A stretch of DNA of 64,000 nt from Rheinheimera texasensis DSM 17496 (GTDB taxonomy: Bacteria > Pseudomonadota > Gammaproteobacteria > Enterobacterales > Alteromonadaceae), in assembly GCF_000711985.1 (NCBI RefSeq), contig NZ_JONU01000007.1, positions 1,178,001-1,242,000 on the forward strand, given 5' to 3'. Numbering within the stretch: position 1 is the first letter of the stretch; every line of letters begins with the position of its first letter. The notes under the pieces are model-generated. The model was given only the letters and a program-made list of their open reading frames with translations. It ran no database searches and had not been told where the DNA came from. Positions 49,217-57,503 of this stretch are shown here, one piece after another. The translations under genes were made by a program, and so were the position numbers.

Positions 49217-49248
49217 AAACCCCGCTGCGCCGATACGCAGCGGGGTTT
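49217..49248. terminator. Bidirectional intrinsic terminator
   Basis: AAACCCCGCTGCG/CGCAGCGGGGTTT form a perfect 13-bp stem with a CCGATA loop between convergent GFA and TonB receptor genes. The A/T ends give T residues in both directions. Confidence 0.8.
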
Positions 49249-49251
49249 CAC

Positions 49252-51876
49252 TCAGAACTGATAACTGGCGGTCAGGCTGACTTGCCGGCCACGCAGGTTG
49301 TATTGCGTGGTGTCGGTGTAATCGCTGCCGGCGCTTGGGTCAAACGGCGAGTCGCGGTCCAGCAGATTCTGCACTGCAAAGCTGATTTGGGTATTGGCAA
49401 AACCACGGTAACTCAGCTGGCTGTCCCATTGCGTGAAGCTACTGATGTTGCTGCGAAGGCCCGGGTTACTCGCCACTGTTGCCACTTTTTGCTGATAGCC
49501 GCTGGTAAAAGCTGCCGTCAGGCTGGCCTGCCAGTCGCTGTGTTGCCAAATCAGGCTGTTGTTACTTTTCCAGGCCGGCAAAGCGCCAAACTGGTTGTTG
49601 CCAGCGCCTTCCAGCACCGGCTGGCCGGCAACCAGCGCTTGTTTATAGTCCAGCAGATGAGACCAGACGGTTTTCAGGCTGAGGCTATGGCCGTTGCCGA
49701 GCTCAAAACGGTAGTTAAAATCGATATCGACACCTCGGGTGTCGCGGCTGCCCTGATTGGTGTACTGGTTTTTCAAAATCTGTAAGCGGCCCTGCGCATC
49801 CCGCAAAATACGGTCGGCATACAGCTCCGGGTGTTCGACGACATATTGCGCGCTGTCGCCGGCGATGATGTCCTGCTGTTCAATGCTGAATACATCAATG
49901 CCGACGCTGCCTTGTTTACTGAACGACCAGATCACCCCGGCATTGCTGTTGGTCGATCGTTCCGGTTGCAGCAGCGGATTACCGCCGCGCAGCTGGGTGT
50001 AACCGCGGCGGCTGCCGGGTTCCAGCGGGTCGTTCGGGTCAATCACAGTGCCGTAACTGATGGTGTTGCTGTCGGCAATTTCCGGTAACGACGGCGCGCG
50101 GAAGCCGCGTGACCAGGATGCGCGCAGCAGCCAGTCTTCGGCCAGCACATAATGCACACCGGCTTTGGGTGAAAAGGCGCGGCCGAAATCGTCATAGTGA
50201 TCCAGCCGGCCGGCGATGCTGGCGGTCAGGTCGGTATAAAGCGGCAGGCTCAGCTCGGCAAAAGCCGCGCTGACGGTGCGCTCGCCTTTAACCAGGTTAA
50301 TCGCCGGGCGCAGTTCAGTGCCGGACAACACCTGCGGCGATGTGCCGGCGTCCATCCGTTCTTTGCGTAAATCAAACCCGGTGGCGATGGCGACTGTGCC
50401 ATAGTCGTTGTCCCACAAATCGCGGCTGGCGCTGCCGTTGATTGAGTTGATTTCGTATTCACCGGGCCGGCGTGTTTGCAGACGCAGCCGGTTCAGTACG
50501 TCAGCGCTGTTCTGGCGGCCGTCAAAGCGGTAGCTGCCGTCTTTTAAGACTTTTTCAAATTCAAAGCGATTGACGAAATTGTCTACATATTCACGCTGAT
50601 GACTGAATGATTGCAGCAGTTGTACCTGTGCGTCCCAAACCTCACCCTGATATTTTAAACCGGTCAGCAGGCGGCTGAACTGCTGGCTGTTGGCTTTGGT
50701 GCGCGGGCCTAAATCAAACAGCGTGTATTCAATCGCCAGCGGTTTGCCGGAGCTATTGTCGGGATGACCAACAGGTAACAGCACCGGAATATCGGTCAGC
50801 GTGCCGTTGACCGGATTATAAGCCCGCAGGCCAGCGCCAACGGTCAGCGGCGCGCCAAATAACATGGCTGAATCATTGTCGCTGTACAGCCACTCGGCAA
50901 AACCGGTTAAGTTGTCGCCAAGCGCGACAGTACCTTGCAGCGATAACTGCCGGCGTGTCACTTCTGGCTGCAGTGTATTAAACGGCTGGGCGTTAAAAGC
51001 ACAGACTTCGCCTTTACGGCCCGGGGTGAAATCACTCCATGGCCGTTTTTCGCTGCCGGCCGGGCAGTTTGCCAAAGCCTGAGGCAACGATGGGTTGGCC
51101 AGCGAATTCGCGCCTTGTGCGCTCCAGCCGGCCAGTTTGCCGCCCGGTAAATGGCGGAAATCACCGGTCTTCAGCAAATCGCGCTCGCTGGCATCAAGCC
51201 GGGCGCGGTCAAACCAATCCAGCGTCAGGCTCAGGTTGTAACCGTCCTGCGTCACTTCGCCGATGCCGGTCGACAAGCCCAGCCCGTATTGCTGAAGGCC
51301 GCCTTGCGTCGCCCGGCCGGTGCTGAGCGACAGCTCTGTATCGGTGATTTGTTCTTTTAAAATGATGTTGACCACGCCGGCAATGGCGTCTGAACCATAC
51401 ACCGACGAGGCGCCGTCTTTGAGCACTTCAATGCGTTTCACCGCACTTAACGGCAAGGCGTTGAGGTCGACAAAAGTGTCCTGGGTATTGAGCGCAAAAC
51501 CATAGTTCGACAGGCGCTGACCGTTGACCAGTACCAGAGTATTTTTTGGGCTTAGGCCACGCAGGCCAATCGAGGCCGAACCGGCGGAGAAGCTACCGGT
51601 ATATTGCTCGTCAAAACTGTTGCCGGAATTGACCGACAGGTCACGCAGTACGTCGGTCAGCGTGACTTTGCCGCTGGCGGCAATAGCATCAGCGTCGATT
51701 TGCAGCAGGGGCGTGGCATCTTCCTGCTGGCTGCGTTTGATAAAACTACCGGTGACCTGAATACGTTCAACGGTTCTTTCAGTTGCAGCTGCTTCTGCGG
51801 CTGGGTTGGCAAAAGCAGGCGTAGCAACAGCGATGGCGCTGGCGAGCAGCGTCAGGGAATGTGGGGTAAAACGCAT
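49252..51876 (-). CDS. TonB-dependent outer-membrane receptor
   Basis: This 874-residue receptor has a signal peptide (about 1-24, ending AFANP), a TonB-box-like segment near VERIQVTGSFI, a plug domain (about 45-160: PLLQIDADAIAASGKVTLTDVLRDLS...GSASIGLRGLSPKNTLVLVNGQRLSNYGF...IEVLKDGASSVYGSDAIAGVVNI) and a 22-strand barrel ending in SLTASYQF. It imports a ligand using TonB energy. Two features of its leader are notable: a MetJ-type operator shared with mesX and a Cys-rich upstream ORF. A methionine-related or sulfur-containing ligand is the likeliest guess. ATG 51876 follows GAGG by 6 nt. The oar-like carbohydrate subfamily is an alternative. Confidence 0.92.
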   Translation of the reverse strand: MRFTPHSLTLLASAIAVATPAFANPAAEAAATERTVERIQVTGSFIKRSQQEDATPLLQIDADAIAASGKVTLTDVLRDLSVNSGNSFDEQYTGSFSAGSASIGLRGLSPKNTLVLVNGQRLSNYGFALNTQDTFVDLNALPLSAVKRIEVLKDGASSVYGSDAIAGVVNIILKEQITDTELSLSTGRATQGGLQQYGLGLSTGIGEVTQDGYNLSLTLDWFDRARLDASERDLLKTGDFRHLPGGKLAGWSAQGANSLANPSLPQALANCPAGSEKRPWSDFTPGRKGEVCAFNAQPFNTLQPEVTRRQLSLQGTVALGDNLTGFAEWLYSDNDSAMLFGAPLTVGAGLRAYNPVNGTLTDIPVLLPVGHPDNSSGKPLAIEYTLFDLGPRTKANSQQFSRLLTGLKYQGEVWDAQVQLLQSFSHQREYVDNFVNRFEFEKVLKDGSYRFDGRQNSADVLNRLRLQTRRPGEYEINSINGSASRDLWDNDYGTVAIATGFDLRKERMDAGTSPQVLSGTELRPAINLVKGERTVSAAFAELSLPLYTDLTASIAGRLDHYDDFGRAFSPKAGVHYVLAEDWLLRASWSRGFRAPSLPEIADSNTISYGTVIDPNDPLEPGSRRGYTQLRGGNPLLQPERSTNSNAGVIWSFSKQGSVGIDVFSIEQQDIIAGDSAQYVVEHPELYADRILRDAQGRLQILKNQYTNQGSRDTRGVDIDFNYRFELGNGHSLSLKTVWSHLLDYKQALVAGQPVLEGAGNNQFGALPAWKSNNSLIWQHSDWQASLTAAFTSGYQQKVATVASNPGLRSNISSFTQWDSQLSYRGFANTQISFAVQNLLDRDSPFDPSAGSDYTDTTQYNLRGRQVSLTASYQF

Positions 51877-52030
51877 GATAAACCTCAATAAAATTCAGTG
51901 CCGGGCGCATTCGCAGCCGGGCTGCAAATCTCAGCGAATGGGACCGCCGTAGCAGTCAGTCAATATGGTAAAAACAGGGCAGCCAAACTCTGCGTCCAAA
52001 TACGGTACGCGGTTCAGGCCGGACAGAGGA

Positions 52031-52135
52031 TCAGCAACACATTCGTGCTGGCAGCAGGCAACAGGCTGAGGTTGGTGTGACTGTGGCGCGATCGGCGCTG
52101 ATATCGGTGTTCGGTAATTGTCGAACTGGCAACAT
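52031..52135 (-). CDS. Cys-rich upstream ORF in the TonB receptor leader
   Basis: This 34-residue ORF starts at ATG 52135 behind an AAGGA ribosome-binding site. It ends with two Cys pairs: SACCLLPARMCC then stop. The stop is 155 nt before the receptor start, and the RNA between can form a stem (CTCTG/CAGAG with TCC/GGA) near a T6 run (about 51974-51979), and a second hairpin near the receptor. The layout of operator, leader peptide rich in one residue, then hairpins suggests attenuation that senses cysteine or Cys-tRNA. A copper-responsive uORF or a decoy ORF are alternatives. No homologue is recalled. Confidence 0.55.
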   Translation of the reverse strand: MLPVRQLPNTDISADRATVTPTSACCLLPARMCC

Positions 52136-52220
52136 GGTCGGAATCCTTCTTACTACGATTTCCAGGCTTCCGGTTGACCGGTGAGCATGTGCAGGGTGAA
52201 TATTGCTTCTGGTTACGACT

Positions 52221-52236
52221 AGATGTTTAGCCGTCC
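52221..52236 (+). promoter_or_regulatory. MetJ-type operator of the TonB receptor
   Basis: AGATGTTT-AGCCGTCC is 15/16 identical to the mesX operator (AGACGTTTAGCCGTCC), with a possible third met box AGATGCCG directly after. It overlaps the expected start site of the receptor promoter, as a repressor site should. Confidence 0.7.
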
Positions 52237-52247
52237 AGATGCCGCGC

Positions 52248-52275
52248 ATTGTAGCGATTTTTTATAACATGACAA
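52248..52275 (-). promoter_or_regulatory. TonB receptor promoter
   Basis: On the minus strand TTGTCA (-35, 5/6 match) and TACAAT (-10, 5/6 match) are separated by 16 nt. Transcription would start inside the MetJ-type operator and give a leader of about 360 nt containing the upstream ORF. Confidence 0.65.
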
Positions 52276-52500
52276 CCGCTGTCATTTGGTTTTTATATAT
52301 CTAAATGGAATAAAAGATAAAAGTTATACAGCATTTGTTGTATCAACAGTGTGGAAATGAAGCAGATCTGCATAGTTGGCTTGCCGGAAGTCGTTGATCC
52401 GGCGACACTGGTTGGCATATTCGTCTCGCTGTACCAAAAGTGCTGGCAGGTGAAACCCCAAACACAGACGCCGACTCACAGTTGGCCGGGATCAAACTAT

Positions 52501-53346
52501 ATGCGTTTATTGTTGCAACATCGGCAGCTGTCAGGTGCAGGTCTGTTGTTGGGCTGGCTTCTATTGCTGGCAGGCTGCGCCAGCGCACCGCCGGTCACAC
52601 CGCCGCCGGTGGCAGAAAAAACTGTCACGCAGCAGCGTGGGCCTGTAACGTTCGTGCATCCATTGCCCGGTGCCCGCATCAGCGCTTCATTCGCCCGTTA
52701 CATCATTAAAAGCCGCAATCGCCAGCATCATGGCGTTGATTTTGCCGCGCCCAGTGGCACGCCGGTCTTTGCGGCAAGCGCAGGCGTGGTATTAAGCGCC
52801 GATAACAGCAGCCTCAGCGAAGCCTTTGGCAATGCTGTGCTGATTGAACATGGCGACCAGCTGACCAGTTTATCCGCGCATTTATCGCGGTTGGATGTGC
52901 AAATTGGCCAATGGGTCGAAGCCGGCCAGCAGATTGGTTTGGTTGGCCAGACCGGCCGCGCCACCGGGCCACATCTGCATTTTGAACTCTGGCGTGGCAG
53001 TGTGCCACAAGACCCAATTGCACTATTGCCATTAAACCCGCAGGAACGTAAACAGGCTTTAGCTGAAATGCAACGTCAGGCCGCAGCCAGTCAGACACCT
53101 GCGAAAAAACGCGTGGCGGTTGCAAAAAAACGCACTGTGACGGGCAAAGTCGCCAAAACGACTCCGGTGAAAAAAGCCACGCCGACAAAAAAAGCCAAAC
53201 AGGTCAACACCGCTGCGAAGGCAAAAGCGCCAGTTGGCAATGTTGCAGTCACGACCAGCAAAACCGGCAAAACCGCAGCGCCAGTGAAACCGACCAAAGC
53301 CAGCCCGGCCAAAACCAGCACTGCCAAAGCCAGTGCCGGCGAGTAG
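52501..53346 (+). CDS. LytM (M23) lipoprotein with Lys/Ala-rich tail
   Basis: From ATG 52501 this 281-residue lipoprotein has lipobox LAGC. The M23 domain covers about 45-180: zinc ligands in HHGVDFAAPSGTPVFAASAG (about 77-81) and HLHFEL (about 158), with SAHLSRLDV and GQTGRATGPHLH in between. The Zn set looks complete, so it may cut peptidoglycan cross-links, unlike EnvC/NlpD-type inactive activators. The last about 80 residues are highly basic, made of AKK/PVKKA/TPTKKA repeats like histone H1 tails, unusual for an outer-membrane lipoprotein. ATG 52351 was rejected because it would bury the signal. Confidence 0.82.
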   Translation: MRLLLQHRQLSGAGLLLGWLLLLAGCASAPPVTPPPVAEKTVTQQRGPVTFVHPLPGARISASFARYIIKSRNRQHHGVDFAAPSGTPVFAASAGVVLSADNSSLSEAFGNAVLIEHGDQLTSLSAHLSRLDVQIGQWVEAGQQIGLVGQTGRATGPHLHFELWRGSVPQDPIALLPLNPQERKQALAEMQRQAAASQTPAKKRVAVAKKRTVTGKVAKTTPVKKATPTKKAKQVNTAAKAKAPVGNVAVTTSKTGKTAAPVKPTKASPAKTSTAKASAGE

Positions 53347-53352
53347 CTGGGT

Positions 53353-54921
53353 TTAATCAGCAAATTGCTGACGGAACTGGGCACTTTGCAGTGCCGACCA
53401 GGCGAGCTGCAGGTTGATGCTCAGGCTGCCGGCTTGCTCTATGCTAAAAGTCTGCAAAACCTGCAGTTGCTGTTTGTCGTACCAATGGCCTGCCAGGACT
53501 AACCCTTCCACCTGACGCAGCGCCTGAATTTGCTGCAGCGGATTGGCGGCGAGTAGCAGTAAGTTCGCCTCTTTTCCTACTTCGACTGCGCCGGCACTCG
53601 CCTCCATACCAGCATATTGTGCCGGCCATAAAGTCGCACTTTGCAGCGCCTGCAGCGGGGTGACTCCAGCCTGGGTATAAAGCGCCAGCTCGTCAATCAG
53701 ACCGCTGCCGGCAAAGACAAAACTGTCCGGGGTGTCGGTACCGGCCAGAATGGGCACCCCCAGCGTCACCGCTTGTTTGAGCTGTTGCAGTGCCAATGTC
53801 AGCAGTTCTGCATGCACAGGCCGGCCTTTTTGGTCATAGCCGCGGCTTTGCATACTGTCAGCATCGGCTTGCCAGAGTGTTCGCAGCAACCAGGGCACTT
53901 GCGCAAGCCGCGGGTCTTGCCGAAACGCCGGCTCCGCTGCCCGGGCACCGAGCTGCAGCGTTAATAACGTCGGGCTCCACCAGATGCCGGCTTTGGCCAT
54001 CGCGCGCATTTTCTGCCGGCACAGCTCTGGGTCCTGGCTTTGCAAAATTTCGCGCCACACATCGCTGTTGATAAGCCCCTCCCGCATCTGCTGTTGTTTC
54101 AGCTGCATCGCCACTGTGGAACATTCGAATAAAAACAAGCGGCCATGTTCGACGCTGCGCTGGCGCGCCTGAATCAGGTCGGCCAGCGTGACGCGCCAGG
54201 GCTGATGCCCCGCCAGTTGCATGCCGGTGCCGGCCGCTGCGTCACTCAGCCACTGATATTGCTGCGGGCTTAAAAATTCATAAGTTTTCAGCGTATCGAC
54301 GCCAAGTGCCTGATAATGCCTGACCAGCGCTGTGGCGTCCGCCGCAGTTTGCAGGCGTAAAAAAGCCGGCGCACCGTCCGGTACTTCCGCGCCGCCATTG
54401 ATGGCAAAGCTGCTTTGCTGCGGATAAAGCGGGCTGCTGCGTTGCCCGCTGCGGGCTTGATCTGTCCAGGCGCTGCGGTCGGCGGCGCAGGCGGCCAGAC
54501 TGTCGGTGCCGGTCATACAGCCGGACATATCACGCAAATAGGTCACACCATGTGCCAGGTAAAGCGGGTGATGCAGCTGTGGCGACAGTTTCAGGCTATG
54601 GCTGTGGTTATCCCACAATCCAGGCACCACATAACTGCCTTGACCAGAGACATAATGACAAGCGGCGGGCGGCCTGATGCCTGCCGCAGTGATTTGCTCG
54701 ATACGGCCTTGTTTGATCCAAATGGCACGGTCAGGCTGTAGTTCGCCGCTGCGGGTGTCGACGATATGTACATTGTCCAGCACTAAAGCGTCGCCGCGCC
54801 AGGCCGGGCCAGGCGGCTCAGCCAGCGGCCACAGCAGCAACCCGCTAAACAGCAGTAAGAGGCAGAGCAAGACACTGCCAAAGCCAAGGCTTAAACTTTT
54901 AATCCATCCGGGTTTGACCAT
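53353..54921 (-). CDS. Membrane-anchored amidohydrolase
   Basis: This 522-residue protein has an N-terminal anchor (about 6-28: SLSLGFGSVLLCLLLLFSGLLLWPLA). The amidohydrolase superfamily shows the metal ligand pair NHSHS (HxH) near 104, a central THQ/GHQPW-type His near 245, the HGR His at about 268 and the catalytic Asp in GTDTPDSF (about 405). It resembles exported imidazolonepropionase/dipeptidase-like lipid-anchored hydrolases. It is convergent with the LytM lipoprotein, 6 nt apart. The substrate is unknown; D-amino-acid or cyclic peptide hydrolysis is typical for exported relatives. Confidence 0.86.
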   Translation of the reverse strand: MVKPGWIKSLSLGFGSVLLCLLLLFSGLLLWPLAEPPGPAWRGDALVLDNVHIVDTRSGELQPDRAIWIKQGRIEQITAAGIRPPAACHYVSGQGSYVVPGLWDNHSHSLKLSPQLHHPLYLAHGVTYLRDMSGCMTGTDSLAACAADRSAWTDQARSGQRSSPLYPQQSSFAINGGAEVPDGAPAFLRLQTAADATALVRHYQALGVDTLKTYEFLSPQQYQWLSDAAAGTGMQLAGHQPWRVTLADLIQARQRSVEHGRLFLFECSTVAMQLKQQQMREGLINSDVWREILQSQDPELCRQKMRAMAKAGIWWSPTLLTLQLGARAAEPAFRQDPRLAQVPWLLRTLWQADADSMQSRGYDQKGRPVHAELLTLALQQLKQAVTLGVPILAGTDTPDSFVFAGSGLIDELALYTQAGVTPLQALQSATLWPAQYAGMEASAGAVEVGKEANLLLLAANPLQQIQALRQVEGLVLAGHWYDKQQLQVLQTFSIEQAGSLSINLQLAWSALQSAQFRQQFAD

Positions 54922-54981
54922 CACCAATGCTCATCTGTGCAGAGAAAAACTGAAGATAGCGCCGCGTTGGTGAAATTTTTG

Positions 54982-56196
54982 TCAAAGTGGGTCGCGCTGA
55001 AAGGTTTGCAAGCGGGTGCACCAGCCTTGCGCGTCAGCTTTACTGTCAAAATGCAAGGCACAGGCCTTGGCCAGCCTTGCGGCAATACTTTGGCCAAAGC
55101 CATTGGCGCCCTGATCTGCTGCCGTTTGCATTGGGTTTTTCAGACTGAGACCTTGTGGCAGCGGTTGGATGCAGACAATACCGGCAGCGCTGTGCCGCCA
55201 GATATTCTGCAGCAGATTGGCAAACAGCAGCCGTAACACCGGCGCCGGGGCTTGCCATTGCAGATCTGCCGGCAGCTGCACATCGAGCTGTAAGTCCGGC
55301 CTCGGTTGCCATTGTTGTTGCTGCAGCCACAGCTGCTGCAACAGTGGAGCCAGGGTCACTGCGCTCAGCTGTTGCCCTTCACCTTCGCGTGCCAGCAACA
55401 ATAAGCTGTCGATCAGCTGCTGCATCTGGCCGCAGGCACTGGCAATTTGCAGCAGGCGGCGCTGTGCCGCCGCATCAATGGGCGGTTGTAATAACAGCAG
55501 TTCACAACTGCTTTGGATCACCGCCAATGGCGTGCGCAGTTCATGGCTGGCGTCACGGCTGAACAGGCGTTCGCGCTCGGCAAATTGCTGCAATCTGAGC
55601 AGGCTGGATTCCAGTTTTTGCGCCAGTACGCTGATTTCTTTGTCGCGAAACTGACTGGCAAAACCGGCAGCGACCGGTTCCTGACTGACCAACAACGCCA
55701 GTTGCTGCAGCGGTGCCACAGCGCGCCGGGCCAGATACCAGCCCAGTGCCAGCGCCAGCAGCAAAAACAGCGCAAGCAGGCCGCCATAGACTGCCAGCAT
55801 CGGTCGCAGCACCGGCCGCACCACCAATTGCTGGCTGACTTCGGTCACCAGAAACAGTTGTTGCGGGGTCGCTGGATGGACCCAGCGTCTCAAGTGATAA
55901 TGCCGGCCTTCGCTGCCGGCCAGCTCCGAAGCTTTGGGCTCAGCCTGATAAGCCGCCGCCAGATCCGCAGGGAACTCAGCGGCCGAATGATAAAGATTTA
56001 AATGGCTGTCCAGTGGCCGGGTCGGGGCTGGCAACCCCTGCTGGCGGGCAATTTCCTGATCCAGCCGCTGATAAAACAGTGCATCTTCAGTGGTGTACAC
56101 AAACACCAGCATCAGCAGGCCAAATAACACACCGCAGGCCAATACCAACAGCAAAAACGCAGCGCGGATGCGCAGACTCAGCGAGGTTTTGGTCAT
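54982..56196 (-). CDS. Sensor histidine kinase with compact ATP domain
   Basis: From ATG 56196 this 404-residue kinase has two transmembrane helices (about 10-30 and 145-168) around a periplasmic sensor of about 115 residues. The phosphoacceptor box is SRDASHELRTPLAVIQSS. The ATP-binding part is short: N box LLFANLLQNIWRHS is present, then a shortened lid and a G box FGQSIAARLAKA in place of the canonical GLGLSI. Such compact kinases are known in several Proteobacteria. It is coupled to the response regulator by an ATGA overlap, and both are divergent from the BlaI operon, so envelope stress may be sensed by both. Confidence 0.85.
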   Translation of the reverse strand: MTKTSLSLRIRAAFLLLVLACGVLFGLLMLVFVYTTEDALFYQRLDQEIARQQGLPAPTRPLDSHLNLYHSAAEFPADLAAAYQAEPKASELAGSEGRHYHLRRWVHPATPQQLFLVTEVSQQLVVRPVLRPMLAVYGGLLALFLLLALALGWYLARRAVAPLQQLALLVSQEPVAAGFASQFRDKEISVLAQKLESSLLRLQQFAERERLFSRDASHELRTPLAVIQSSCELLLLQPPIDAAAQRRLLQIASACGQMQQLIDSLLLLAREGEGQQLSAVTLAPLLQQLWLQQQQWQPRPDLQLDVQLPADLQWQAPAPVLRLLFANLLQNIWRHSAAGIVCIQPLPQGLSLKNPMQTAADQGANGFGQSIAARLAKACALHFDSKADAQGWCTRLQTFQRDPL

Positions 56197-56918
56197 ATTG
56201 CCGGCTCCGACAGTCGCAGGACAAAACCAACGCCGTGCACTGTGTGCAATAACGGCCAGGCAAAAGGTTTGTCGAGCTGCTGGCGCAGCAGATAAATATG
56301 ACTGCGCAGCGCATCTGAATCCGGCGCATCCTCCGGCCAGAGCTGGTCGGTGAGTTGCTGACGGTTTAATACCGCCGGATAGGCTTCGGCCAAAAGTTGC
56401 AGGATTTGAAAGCCAAGCGGATGAAGTTGTAGCAGCTGGTCGTCGCGCCAGGCCTGCAAAGTGCGCCGATCCAGCCGTAAAGGGCCAATCTCCAGGCAAT
56501 ATTGCTGCGGCTCGTTGCGCCGCGCTAACGCCTGGCAGCGCAGTGCCAGTTCAGCCAGCGCAAAAGGTTTGGTCAGATAATCATCGGCGCCGGCATAAAA
56601 ACCATCGGTTTTGTCAGCCAGCGTGTCGCGGGCGGTTAACATCAGCACCGGCGTGTGCCGGCTCGCCTGACTGCGCAGTTGGCGGCACAAGCTCAGGCCA
56701 TCCAGCCGCGGTAACATCAAATCCAGCAAAATCACATCAAACTGCTGCTGCAACGCCAGCTGCAGGCCAAGTTTGCCGTCGGCGGCGTAATCGGTCTGAT
56801 GTCCGAGCAACTGCAGATAATCGACAATATTCCGCGCCAGTGCCGGTTCGTCTTCGACCAGTAAAATCCGTAAAGTCCGGCCAGGGAAAGCGGTTTGTGA
56901 CGCAGCAGGCTGTGGCAT
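56193..56918 (-). CDS. OmpR/PhoB-type response regulator
   Basis: This 241-residue regulator has a receiver domain (about 17-130: LRILLVEDEPALARNIVDYLQLLGH, phosphorylation Asp in DVILLDLMLPRLDG, LTARD, KPFALAEL) and a winged-helix C-terminus (about 145-238: VLNRQQLTDQLWPEDAPDSDALRSHIYLLRQQLDKP...HTVHGVGFVLRL). It is translated just ahead of its kinase. The upstream region (56919-57125) holds the two BlaI-type palindromes, so the BlaI repressor may control this operon too. Confidence 0.92.
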   Translation of the reverse strand: MPQPAASQTAFPGRTLRILLVEDEPALARNIVDYLQLLGHQTDYAADGKLGLQLALQQQFDVILLDLMLPRLDGLSLCRQLRSQASRHTPVLMLTARDTLADKTDGFYAGADDYLTKPFALAELALRCQALARRNEPQQYCLEIGPLRLDRRTLQAWRDDQLLQLHPLGFQILQLLAEAYPAVLNRQQLTDQLWPEDAPDSDALRSHIYLLRQQLDKPFAWPLLHTVHGVGFVLRLSEPAI

Positions 56919-57043
56919 GAATGGATCCGGTATTTCGGGTTCTGCGCAGCATAATGCGGGTAATGTGAAAAATCTGTCAAACATCGCTGTTGCCGCTGAA
57001 TTTCCGGCGGTCGAGCCGACTTTTTGTCCACTTACATCATAGC

Positions 57044-57059
57044 TGCGACATTTGTCGCA
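57044..57059. promoter_or_regulatory. BlaI-type operator 1: TGCGACA-TT-TGTCGCA
   Basis: A perfect 7+2+7 palindrome in the divergent promoter region of the response regulator and BlaI genes. Its centre is 33 bp (about three helical turns) from operator 2. Confidence 0.72.
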
Positions 57060-57075
57060 TTTTTTGCTTGCCAAT

Positions 57076-57093
57076 CTGCGACAGTTGTCGCAG
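57076..57093. promoter_or_regulatory. BlaI-type operator 2: CTGCGACA-GT-TGTCGCAG
   Basis: A perfect 8+2+8 palindrome sharing the GCGACA/TGTCGC arms with operator 1, 33 bp upstream of the BlaI start codon. Paired sites on one helix face are typical for dimeric BlaI/MecI repressors, though their known core is TACA/TGTA. Confidence 0.72.
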
Positions 57094-57125
57094 CATGACC
57101 ATATCAACCATACAGAGAGTCGCTG

Positions 57126-57503
57126 ATGCAACCGACAGCACCTGAACTCGAAATCCTGAAACTGCTCTGGCAACAACAGCCGCAAACCGGCCGTGAGCTG
57201 CACGATCAACTGGCGGACGTGCTGGACTGGAGCTATTCGTCCACCCGCAAAACACTGGAGCGCATGGTCGACAAAGGTCTGCTGCAGCTGGTGCAGCAGG
57301 GTAATCAGAACAGCTATGCTGCGCTGGTGGCCAAAGTGCCGACGCTGGCCGCACTGGCGCAGGATTTCGCCAGCCGGGTGCTGGAACTGAAGCAACCGCT
57401 GCCGCTGGCGATGTTTGCCGACAGTGCCTTGTTAAGTGCTGAGGACTTGCAGGCGCTGGAGCAACAGCTGCAACAGCTGGAGCGGGGAGACGAGCCATGC
57501 TGA
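57126..57503 (+). CDS. blaI: BlaI/MecI/CopY family repressor
   Basis: This 125-residue regulator has a BlaI-type winged helix (PTAPELEILKLLWQQQPQTGRELHDQLADVLDWSYSSTRKTLERMVDKGLLQLV) and a C-terminal dimerisation helix region (about 80-125) with no Cys-rich copper tail, so it is not CopY. BlaI proteins bind paired palindromes and are inactivated by proteolysis triggered by the BlaR1 M56 protease. The cleavage-prone Asn-Phe pair of BlaI is not obvious. The gene overlaps the M56-M23 gene by 7 nt and lies 33 bp after perfect operators. Confidence 0.88.
   Translation: MQPTAPELEILKLLWQQQPQTGRELHDQLADVLDWSYSSTRKTLERMVDKGLLQLVQQGNQNSYAALVAKVPTLAALAQDFASRVLELKQPLPLAMFADSALLSAEDLQALEQQLQQLERGDEPC

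Noticed and set aside
51877-52220. Cobalamin riboswitch in the TonB receptor leader
   Set aside because: The conserved B12 box was not found; the long leader is better explained by the upstream ORF and hairpins.
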